Assembly: GCA_023261465.1 (NCBI GenBank)
Contig: JAHFOW010000153.1
Span: 1-6,865, forward strand
Origin: Planctomycetota bacterium
GTDB taxonomy: Bacteria; Planctomycetota; Brocadiia; Brocadiales; Brocadiaceae
DNA length: 6,865 nucleotides
Direction of reading: 5' to 3'
How positions within the stretch are numbered: position 1 is the first letter of the stretch; every line of letters starts with the position of its first letter. Both the position numbers and the translations under genes were made by a program. This document shows, in pieces, positions 1-5,899 of this stretch. The notes under the pieces are model-generated. The model made no database searches and was not told where the DNA came from. It worked only from the letters and a program-made list of their open reading frames with translations.

Positions 1-18
1 AAACTAATAAAACTTCCG

Positions 19-180
19 TTACTGCACAAAGACCCATTTGACCGAATGCTCCTCTGCCAGGCTCTGCGATATGATTTGACGGTTATCTAGCTGTACGTGC
101 GTATTCTGGTTATATTTCAGTCGTTCCCTGACATTCAGCGCAACCACCAAAAGAGGGAAAGAGAAAGTATGCAGGGTAGA
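19..180 (-). pseudogene. 53-codon open frame without a usual start; possible gene remnant
   Basis: Reading the minus strand from about 180 down to the TAA at 21-19 gives 53 codons ending in ...EEHSVKWVFVQ. The composition is protein-like: mixed charged and hydrophobic residues, a Trp, and no low-complexity run. There is no ATG. An in-frame TAA lies just upstream of 180, and the only possible starts are TTG (150-148) or GTG (147-145), neither with a Shine-Dalgarno. I do not recognise the family. It may be the 3' end of a decayed gene or a chance open frame. The rest of positions 1-297 holds no gene I can support. Confidence 0.2.
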
Positions 181-235
181 TTAAGCAATGCGCATTCACC
201 ATTCAATAAACATTAAATGTATAGATATGGCGTGA

Positions 236-251
236 AAAGACACGTGCCTTT
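236..251 (-). terminator. weak palindrome after the SHOCT gene, possible terminator
   Basis: About 47 nt past the stop of the SHOCT gene, the minus-strand transcript can form AAAGGC-ACGU-GUCUUU, with one G-U pair, followed by a short run of U. The stem is only 6 bp and the U-run is four long, so it is a weak candidate. An imperfect long-range inverted repeat surrounds it: the 8-mer AGGGTAGA at 173-180 pairs with TCTACCCT at 277-284, and GCAAT at 185-189 pairs with ATTGC at 265-269. The two arms could form a larger stem. No better terminator for the radA-SHOCT unit is visible before the left edge. Confidence 0.25.
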
Positions 252-297
252 ATGTTCGACTGAGATTGCGAAGAAGTCTACCCTACCCGGGTTTTTA

Positions 298-1317
298 TTA
301 AAACTGGTCCAGCAACGCCTTCTTCTTTTCGTTATAATCTTCTTCAGTAATTAACCCTTCAGACTTCAGGTCTTTTATCTCACGCAACTGGTCTTTTAAA
401 CTCATATCGTCCATAGCCTCTCTGAGAAGCTTTGCTTTTTTGTAATCATAATCCTCTTCGGAAATAATCCCATCCTTCACCAATTCACGGAGTATGAGGA
501 GCTTGTTTTTTATCTTACTTTCCGTACGGGCTTCCTGTGCAATAGTTGCGGTTGGTGGCTGATTTGGCGCTACAGCAGGGGCACTCCCACTGCTCATCTT
601 TTCTTCTAACTTTTTCAATCGTACATCCAGGTCTGACGTGCCTACCTTAATCTTTTCATCGACAGTTCCTATTCTTTGCGCTACAGGTTGTTGATATGCA
701 TCATAGCCCAAATCGATAACAAGCCAGTTCTCATGTTTTGACTCTAAACGCTGACCGGCAGATGGAACCAAAATCCAGAAACGGCTTTGTTTTACATCCG
801 CCGGATTTTCGGTTGCCATGGTAAATTTTTTCTTTTCAGACATCGTGTCGTTATACGTCTGAAACATGTGAATACGGCTGAAGACGATGTTCAGACTGTT
901 ACCAGACATGAACATTATACAATAATTCTGCTGATCGGTTAATAACACCCGTTCAGAATATGAAGAAACAGCAATAACCTGATCAGGCGTTGCAACAGAA
1001 AAAGCCTGTATAATCAGGGGTGTCAACTTTTTTATTTCGTCGTCCTGAAAGACCCTCAATGTCCCTTTTTTCTTTAACAGCCCTTTTTCCTCAAAGTAAA
1101 CGTACGACAATGCATTCGTAATAACATTTCCCACTAATGAAGAGGGGTGATTGAATTGCATACGAGAACCATCCCTTTTTACCGGCAATTCCTCATGCTT
1201 TACCGTTATCATGCCGTCTTTATATGTATCTGCACAGATATTCCACGACCCGCAAAAAAGTATTCCCCAGATCATGCCTGCAAGTAAAACTGTTTGTTTT
1301 AACCGTTGATTAATCAT
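298..1317 (-). CDS. secreted protein of unknown function with two C-terminal SHOCT motifs
   Basis: This gene encodes 339 aa of unknown function. Residues 5-29 form a Sec signal peptide: basic R5/K7, a hydrophobic core (TVLLAGMIWGILF), and likely signal peptidase I cleavage after ICA (A29/D30). Neither Cys22 nor Cys28 sits in a lipobox, so it is probably soluble and periplasmic or extracytoplasmic. Residues 30-215 are a mixed alpha/beta region I do not recognise. A short charged, possibly coiled-coil stretch (about 218-241) and a Pro/Ala/Thr-rich linker (243-260) follow. The C-terminus carries two tandem SHOCT-like motifs at about 269-299 and 306-338, each with a Leu-rich helix, GIIS/GLIT, EEDY and K..LL. 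SHOCT motifs are commonly C-terminal and thought to mediate oligomerisation. The ATG lies 5 nt after the radA stop, which implies cotranscription and translational coupling. The Shine-Dalgarno (GGG inside the radA end) is weak. A role in recombination is not implied, because the product is exported. Confidence 0.85.
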   Translation of the reverse strand: MINQRLKQTVLLAGMIWGILFCGSWNICADTYKDGMITVKHEELPVKRDGSRMQFNHPSSLVGNVITNALSYVYFEEKGLLKKKGTLRVFQDDEIKKLTPLIIQAFSVATPDQVIAVSSYSERVLLTDQQNYCIMFMSGNSLNIVFSRIHMFQTYNDTMSEKKKFTMATENPADVKQSRFWILVPSAGQRLESKHENWLVIDLGYDAYQQPVAQRIGTVDEKIKVGTSDLDVRLKKLEEKMSSGSAPAVAPNQPPTATIAQEARTESKIKNKLLILRELVKDGIISEEDYDYKKAKLLREAMDDMSLKDQLREIKDLKSEGLITEEDYNEKKKALLDQF

Positions 1318-1322
1318 GCAAT

Positions 1323-2681
1323 TTACCCGATAATTTCCACTGCTTCAGAAAGATAATTTACTTCAATGAGTTCCATCCCTGACTCTTTACCGACACCCTT
1401 CGCGTTATTCCTGGGGATGAGCGCTTTTTTAAAACCCAATCTTTGCGCCTCTTTCAAACGTATCTCGATTTGACTTACGCTGCGAACCTCACCGCCCAAG
1501 CCTACCTCTCCAATAACTACCATATCCGATGGTATTACCTTTTCTTTAAAACTTGACGCAATTGTCATTGCAATACCCAGATCGGCTGCCGGTTCGTCCA
1601 CCTGAACTCCGCCCACAATATTCACAAAAACATCCTGCCCGCCCAGTTTGAGTCCTATACGTTTCTCAAGAACGGCAAGGATCATGGAAACCCTATTATA
1701 ATCCACCCCGCTGACCTTTCGCTCCGGCATACCGAAATTTGCCCTTGTTACGAGGGCTTGAATTTCAACCAATAATGCGCGCGTCCCTTCCATACAGGGA
1801 ATAATGGTAGAACCACTGCTGATCCTCCGGCTTTGGGAAATGAATATTTCCGACGGATTATCCACGGGCTGCAATCCGGTTTTCCCCATCTCGAAAATCC
1901 CAATTTCATCGGTCGAGCCAAACCTGTTCTTTACCACCCTTAATATCCGGTAACACTGGAACTTTTCTCCCTCAAAATAGAGAACGGTATCGGCCATGTG
2001 TTCCAGGACTTTCGGTCCGGCAATAATCCCCTGCTTGGTTACGTGCCCCACCAGAAAAATAGCAGACCCTGTAGACTTAGCCGTAATGATTAATTCATGG
2101 GCGCACTGGCGCACCTGCGCAACCGTTCCAGGCGCAGACTCCAGATTTGGTTTGTATATCATTTGAATAGAATCAATAACAACCAGGGTCGGTCGGGTAT
2201 TGTAAATATTCTCCAGGATAAAATCCAAATTTGTTTCTGCAACAACCAATAAATTGTCCGACAGGATGGACAGCCGTTCAGCCCGAAGTTTCGTCTGAGC
2301 CACAGACTCTTCCCCGGTCACATAGAGAGTCGTGTACCCTTTTTTACTTACCTGCTGACAAACCTGCAGGAGAAGCGTAGATTTCCCGATCCCGGGAGTC
2401 CCCCCGATTAATACCGCCGAACCGACAATCAGGCCACCGCCCAAAATCCGGTCGAATTCCTTTACTCCGGTCTCAACACAGGGACAATCCTGAACTTTTA
2501 TATTTGTTATGGGTTGCGGCAACTCCCGAACGGTGGAGACTGATTTATTCCCCACACTGACAGGGGTGTTAACTTCTTCTACGGTGGAATCCCATTCCCC
2601 ACAGCCGCCACATCGTCCTGCCCACTTCAGACTCTTCCAGCCACAATGCTGACAAACATAAACAACACTTGCTCTGGTCAT
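1323..2681 (-). CDS. radA: RadA/Sms DNA recombination and repair ATPase
   Basis: This is a full-length RadA/Sms of 452 aa, the usual size. RadA is a cytoplasmic RecA-fold, DnaB-like hexameric motor that drives branch migration of recombination intermediates with RecA. Visible in order: an N-terminal C4 zinc finger (C10, C13, C24, C27); Walker A GTPGIGKST at 94-102; Walker B-like LVVIDS at 166-171; the RadA signature KNRFG at 251-255; and a C-terminal Lon-protease-like domain, about 300-452, with DEPAADLG at 362-369 and no catalytic Ser at the usual Lon site, as is normal for RadA. The start is supported by the zinc finger beginning at residue 10, the family norm. A nearby ATG (2692-2690) is out of frame. 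No clear Shine-Dalgarno precedes the ATG. It probably heads a two-gene unit with the SHOCT gene. It follows clpC, as in Firmicutes, but beyond a terminator and about 720 bp of spacer. Confidence 0.97.
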   Translation of the reverse strand: MTRASVVYVCQHCGWKSLKWAGRCGGCGEWDSTVEEVNTPVSVGNKSVSTVRELPQPITNIKVQDCPCVETGVKEFDRILGGGLIVGSAVLIGGTPGIGKSTLLLQVCQQVSKKGYTTLYVTGEESVAQTKLRAERLSILSDNLLVVAETNLDFILENIYNTRPTLVVIDSIQMIYKPNLESAPGTVAQVRQCAHELIITAKSTGSAIFLVGHVTKQGIIAGPKVLEHMADTVLYFEGEKFQCYRILRVVKNRFGSTDEIGIFEMGKTGLQPVDNPSEIFISQSRRISSGSTIIPCMEGTRALLVEIQALVTRANFGMPERKVSGVDYNRVSMILAVLEKRIGLKLGGQDVFVNIVGGVQVDEPAADLGIAMTIASSFKEKVIPSDMVVIGEVGLGGEVRSVSQIEIRLKEAQRLGFKKALIPRNNAKGVGKESGMELIEVNYLSEAVEIIG

Positions 2682-2716
2682 ATCTAATTCATGTGATCAA
2701 TAAATGCCCGCCAAAG

Positions 2717-2722
2717 AGTATA
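2717..2722 (-). promoter_or_regulatory. candidate -10 box for radA
   Basis: On the minus strand TATACT (5 of 6 matches to TATAAT) lies about 36-41 nt upstream of the radA ATG, which would give a leader of roughly 25-30 nt. No good -35 hexamer is present at 16-18 nt spacing, and there is no extended -10 TG. The clpC terminator makes a separate radA promoter likely, but this exact site is only a guess. Confidence 0.22.
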
Positions 2723-2759
2723 AAATCAGGCCTTACGGCGACTGTTTTCGCAATCACAC

Positions 2760-2810
2760 GTAGGGCGAGGCTTTAGCCTTGCCACGTGCAACCCTAAAGG
2801 GTTGCCCTAC
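2760..2810. repeat. 51-bp palindromic REP-like repeat with two hairpins
   Basis: The element opens with GTAGGGC (2760-2766) and closes with its exact complement GCCCTAC (2804-2810). Between them are two hairpins. The first is GGCGAGGCT paired with AGCCTTGCC (2764-2783), nine complementary positions with one G-T pair. The second is GCAACCC-TAAA-GGGTTGC (2788-2805), seven perfect pairs. The ends of the hairpins overlap the outer arms, so alternative folds compete. Interspersed palindromes of this general form occur in many environmental genomes. Copy number cannot be judged here, and I see no target-site duplication. Confidence 0.75.
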
Positions 2811-2842
2811 AACAAACTTTGAAATTCATTAGCGTTCACTGA

Positions 2843-2870
2843 GGTTTTGTTTTGCCTTGCAAAACAAACC
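2843..2870. repeat. inverted repeat with one bulge, terminator-like on the plus strand
   Basis: GGTTTTGTTTTGC (2843-2855) faces GCAAAACAAACC (2859-2870) across a 3-nt loop, leaving one unpaired T. On the plus strand the hairpin is followed within 3 nt by five T residues (2874-2878), the shape of an intrinsic terminator, but no plus-strand gene ends here. On the minus strand it lies in the region upstream of radA with no U-tract after it. It may be another piece of repeat DNA or a block on plus-strand transcription. Confidence 0.4.
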
Positions 2871-2988
2871 GACTTTTTATTGTAGCGCATATCCCTTGTA
2901 GTCGGCCATTTGCGGGAATAGACCCCATAGGTGTTAAGTTAAGAATCTATAATTACCATCAACCCCTTGTTCGGATTAACTCCGCTTT

Positions 2989-3173
2989 GTCCCCCGCTGG
3001 CGGGGGTTAGGGGGTGGACAGGACTTCTCCAATTGTGCCTACCATCCATTTCCCACATTTACTTATCACCATTTTTACTCTGCAACACTTCATCTTCTGG
3101 CTAGCGCCCGGAGAGTAATTATCCGTCATGTTGGCCTTCCAATTTCCACCCCCTGCCCCCGCCAACGGGGGAC
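2989..3173. repeat. paired about 30-bp G/C-rich inverted arms inside the MITE-like element
   Basis: The left arm, 2989-3018, and the reverse complement of the right arm, 3145-3173, are nearly identical: both run GTCCCCCG.TGGCGGGGG, then ..AGGGGGTGGA, differing by one substitution and a TTA/CA difference. Each arm is itself palindromic: CCCCCGC-TG-GCGGGGG at 2991-3006 and CCCCCG-CCAA-CGGGGG at 3156-3171. The 126 bp between the arms is ordinary A/T-richer sequence with no open frame I credit. The arms can fold with each other or as two separate hairpins. Confidence 0.7.
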
Positions 3174-3222
3174 AGTTGCCACCCGTACCCACAAGATTTT
3201 AAGCTGTTGTAATTTGCAAGAA

Positions 3223-3251
3223 GGTGTGGACAAACAGAGTTTGTCCACGCC
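3223..3251. repeat. strong 13-bp hairpin near the right end of the element
   Basis: GTGGACAAAC (3226-3235) faces a perfect complement GTTTGTCCAC (3239-3248) across the 3-nt loop AGA. A T-G pair and two G-C pairs extend the stem to 3223-3251. It lies just inside the right terminal repeat of the MITE-like element. It has no U-tract on either strand, so it is not a standard terminator. Confidence 0.6.
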
Positions 3252-3341
3252 ACCCTAAAAACCCCTTAACTTAACACGCATGGGATAGACCCCCCGCACT
3301 ACGATTTTACATTAAAGTTCCCTGACATCGGGTTTTGAAAT

Positions 3342-3374
3342 AAAAAAGGGAAGAGTTTAACTCTCCCCTTTTTA
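3342..3374 (-). terminator. Rho-independent terminator after clpC
   Basis: The 31-nt palindrome at 3343-3373 is read on the minus strand as AAAAAGGGGAGAG, a UUAAA loop, then CUCUUCCCUUUUU. The stem is 13 pairs including one G-U pair, and it ends in six U residues followed by AUUU. It begins about 28 nt after the clpC stop. On the plus strand the G-U becomes an A-C mismatch, so it fits clpC transcription best, although weak bidirectional action is possible. It separates mcsB-clpC from radA. Confidence 0.85.
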
Positions 3375-3401
3375 TTCTCACGCTGTTTAATTTTACATCA
3401 C

Positions 3402-5882
3402 TTATATACTACTTTCGGCGTTTGCCAAAGCAGGTTCAGGATTTTCAATCACCTCTTCAAAGACAAGCTTGCCATCATGCATCCTTACCTTTACTTGTTT
3501 TTTCCCCTCAAATCTACCTTGTAAGATTTCTTCTGAAAGCGGGTCTTCCAGGTAACTCTCGATAGCCCTTCGAAGCGGACGCGCCCCGAAGTTCTGGTTA
3601 TATCCCTTCTCTATCAGGAAATCTAACACATCATTGGTAAGCGTAATATCAATATTAAAAGTCGCCAGTCTCTTTTTCACTCCAACCAATTCGATTTCAA
3701 TGATCTTCTTTAAATCGTCCTTGTTTAGTGGCTTAAAGACAATAATGTTATCTATCCGATTTAAAAACTCCGGGCGGAAATGTTTATCAACCTCTTTTTT
3801 TAATTGTTCCTTGAGCACTTCATAAGAATGTTCGTCCGAAGCCTTTTTGAATCCCAGACCTGCCTGATTTTTGATTACATCTGCCCCGATGTTTGAGGTC
3901 ATAATGATAATCGTATTGCGGAAATCAACATGCCGTCCAAAGCTATCCGTTAACTTACCATCTTCCATAATCTGTAATAACATGTTATACACATCAGGAT
4001 GCGCTTTTTCAATCTCGTCAAGCAGTACCACGGCATAAGGGCGACGTCTGATTTTTTCTGTCAGTTGTCCGCCTTCTTCATAGCCTATATATCCGGGCGG
4101 CGCACCAATGAGTCGTGAAATATTATGCTTTTCCATATATTCCGACATATCGATCTGAATAAGCGCCTCTTCCTCTCCAAACAAAAACTTCGCCAGCGAC
4201 CGCGCAAGATGGGTCTTGCCTACTCCGGACGGTCCAACAAAGATAAACGACGCTACCGGACGATTTGGATTCTTTAATCCCGCGCGAGAGCGACGTATTG
4301 CCCTGGAAACCGCTTTAACAGCATCTTCCTGGCTTATCATCATTTTGTGGAGTTCATCTTCCATACGCAGCAGTCGTTTTGCCTCTGCAGACTCGATACG
4401 GGTAACCGGAATACCCGTCATTTTGGAAACAACCTCAGCGACAATCTCACCATTAACAATTCCTTCAACCTCCGCACGTGTCTCACGCCATTCCTTCTCA
4501 ATAGTTTCCTTCTTCTTTTTTAGCTTATCCGCCTTATCCCTTAAACGGGCTGCCCTTTCAAAATCCTGAATCGCAACAGACTCGTCTTTGTCTTTTTCCA
4601 GTTTATTAATTTCCTCTTCGATATGCCTCAAATCAGGCGGCTGGGTCGTCGCTTTGAGTCTTACCCGCGCACATGCCTCATCAATTACATCAATTGCCTT
4701 ATCAGGCAGATACCGTCCTGTAATATAACGTATGGAAAGTTCTGTTGCAGATACCAAAGCCTCATCGGTAATTTGAACTTTATGATGCGCCTCATATCGG
4801 TCACGTAACCCTTTTAATATCTCTACTGTCTCAGCCTTTGAAGGCGGTTCAACAACAATCGTCTGAAACCTTCTTTCAAGGGCTCCGTCCTTTTCAATAT
4901 ACTTTCTGTACTCATCAAGGGTGGTAGCGCCAACACACTGGATTTCACCCCGGGACAATGCAGGTTTTAACACATTCGATGCGTCGATAGCGCCTTCTGC
5001 GCCACCAGCGCCGACAAGGGTGTGCAATTCATCAATGAACAGGATTACATTTTTTGCCCTTTTTACTTCGGCCATTACTGCCTTAATACGCTCTTCAAAC
5101 TGCCCTCTGTACTTTGTGCCTGCTACCATCATTGCAAGGTCAAGGGCAACAATCCTGCGGTCTCTCAAAAGTTCCGGAATATTTCCCTGAATTACAGCCT
5201 GCGCAAGACCTTCAACAATTGCTGTTTTTCCAACACCTGCCTCCCCCAACAGTACCGGATTATTCTTGGTTCTGCGGCAGAGAACCTGGATGAGGCGCTC
5301 AATAACGTCCTGGCGTCCAATAACAGGGTCGAGTTCGTGCTCTCGCGCCTGCTGCGTAAGGTCGCGGCCGAAAGAATCTAACGCCGGCGTCTTTGATTTC
5401 CCCTTCTTTTCTTCCTTTTCCTGATTAACGTTCCCCTGGGTTGCATCAGACCCCAGGAGACCAATGACCTCTTCACGTACGTCTTCAAGTTTTACGCCCA
5501 AATTCAATAATACCTGAGCAGCAACACCTTCCTGTTCCCTGAGCAATCCCAATAATAAATGTTCTGTGCCAATATAATTATGCCCCAGCGCCCGCGCCTC
5601 TTCCATCGCATACTCCAGCACCTTTTTCACCCGGGGAGTAAATGGCAATTGTCCCATAGAGACCAAGTCAGAACCGCTCTGGACAATCTTTTCGACTTCC
5701 AGACGTATCTTTTTTAGTTCTATATCCAGATTTTGAAGGACGTTGGCTGCAACGCCGCTGCCTTCTTTTACGAGCCCTAACAAGATATGCTCTGTGCCAA
5801 TATATTCGTGGTTAAATCGCCTGGCCTCTTCACGTGCCAGCGCCATGACTTTTCTGGCACGGTCGGTAAATCGATCAAACAT
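3402..5882 (-). CDS. clpC: ClpC, AAA+ unfoldase of the ClpCP protease
   Basis: This is a full-length ClpC of 826 aa. It unfolds substrates with ATP and passes them to ClpP in the cytoplasm. Two Clp-N repeats span about 1-70 and 80-144. Each has a GTEH motif whose Glu (E31, E107) aligns with the B. subtilis phospho-arginine receptors E32 and E106. The first AAA+ domain has Walker A GEAGVGKT (213-220), Walker B with IDE (283-285), pore loop KYRG (257-260) and arginine-finger region ERRF (336-339). The short coiled-coil M domain (about 411-466, UVR-like [11 protein letters not shown] at 440-450) marks ClpC and not ClpB, whose M domain is much longer. The second AAA+ domain has GPSGVGKT (550-557), LLDE (620-623), pore loop GYIG (597-600) and sensor-2 GAR (766-768). 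The ClpP-docking loop reads LGF (676-678), where B. subtilis has VGF. The ATG follows mcsB by 8 nt with a fitting Shine-Dalgarno, so the pair is one operon. Confidence 0.98.
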   Translation of the reverse strand: MFDRFTDRARKVMALAREEARRFNHEYIGTEHILLGLVKEGSGVAANVLQNLDIELKKIRLEVEKIVQSGSDLVSMGQLPFTPRVKKVLEYAMEEARALGHNYIGTEHLLLGLLREQEGVAAQVLLNLGVKLEDVREEVIGLLGSDATQGNVNQEKEEKKGKSKTPALDSFGRDLTQQAREHELDPVIGRQDVIERLIQVLCRRTKNNPVLLGEAGVGKTAIVEGLAQAVIQGNIPELLRDRRIVALDLAMMVAGTKYRGQFEERIKAVMAEVKRAKNVILFIDELHTLVGAGGAEGAIDASNVLKPALSRGEIQCVGATTLDEYRKYIEKDGALERRFQTIVVEPPSKAETVEILKGLRDRYEAHHKVQITDEALVSATELSIRYITGRYLPDKAIDVIDEACARVRLKATTQPPDLRHIEEEINKLEKDKDESVAIQDFERAARLRDKADKLKKKKETIEKEWRETRAEVEGIVNGEIVAEVVSKMTGIPVTRIESAEAKRLLRMEDELHKMMISQEDAVKAVSRAIRRSRAGLKNPNRPVASFIFVGPSGVGKTHLARSLAKFLFGEEEALIQIDMSEYMEKHNISRLIGAPPGYIGYEEGGQLTEKIRRRPYAVVLLDEIEKAHPDVYNMLLQIMEDGKLTDSFGRHVDFRNTIIIMTSNIGADVIKNQAGLGFKKASDEHSYEVLKEQLKKEVDKHFRPEFLNRIDNIIVFKPLNKDDLKKIIEIELVGVKKRLATFNIDITLTNDVLDFLIEKGYNQNFGARPLRRAIESYLEDPLSEEILQGRFEGKKQVKVRMHDGKLVFEEVIENPEPALANAESSI

Positions 5883-5887
5883 GATAA

Positions 5888-5899
5888 CACCTATCCTTT
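5888..5899 (-). promoter_or_regulatory. clpC ribosome binding site within the mcsB end
   Basis: On the minus strand AAAGGA (5899-5894) and AGGTG (5892-5888) lie 11 and 5 nt before the clpC ATG and overlap the last codons and TAG stop of mcsB. AGGTG at 5 nt matches the anti-Shine-Dalgarno pairing AGGAGGTGATC and fixes the ATG at 5882 as the start. The overlap suggests translational coupling of mcsB and clpC. Confidence 0.6.

Larger units (their letters stand above)
2924..3284. mobile_element. MITE-like 361-bp non-autonomous element with TIRs and flanking direct repeat
   Basis: The ends are 20-bp terminal inverted repeats, CCCATAGG...TTAAG at 2924-2943 and its complement at 3265-3284, matching at 18 of 20 positions with a perfect inner 13-mer (GTGTTAAGTTAAG). 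The direct repeat ATAGAC lies immediately outside both ends (2918-2923 and 3285-3290), as expected for a target-site duplication. It can be read as up to 9 bp, ATAGACCCC, if the left end is shifted. Joining the flanks across a single ATAGAC restores an inverted repeat, TGCGGG (2911-2916) with CCCGCA (3293-3298), which supports a clean insertion into a palindromic site. There is no transposase. Inside lie a pair of G/C-rich inverted arms and one strong hairpin. The family is unknown to me. Confidence 0.65.

Noticed and set aside
298..1317. SHOCT protein as a lipoprotein
   Set aside because: Cys22 is preceded by Phe and Cys28 by Asn-Ile. Neither fits the lipobox, which needs a small residue just before the Cys.
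2843..2878. Intrinsic terminator of a plus-strand gene
   Set aside because: The shape fits, but no plus-strand coding region precedes it, so it is listed only as an inverted repeat.
3007..3192. 61-aa minus-strand open frame starting MGTGGNCPPLAGAGGG
   Set aside because: It lies wholly inside the MITE-like element and both its ends are translations of the G/C-rich inverted arms. The composition is repeat-derived and there is no Shine-Dalgarno or family resemblance.
2682..3401. CRISPR array or tRNA/rRNA gene in the long spacer
   Set aside because: There are no regularly spaced direct repeats and no tRNA cloverleaf with the usual T-arm. The structure is explained by palindromic and mobile repeats.
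3402..5882. ClpB instead of ClpC
   Set aside because: The M domain is only about 55 residues, and the LGF ClpP-docking loop and adjacency to mcsB all point to ClpC.
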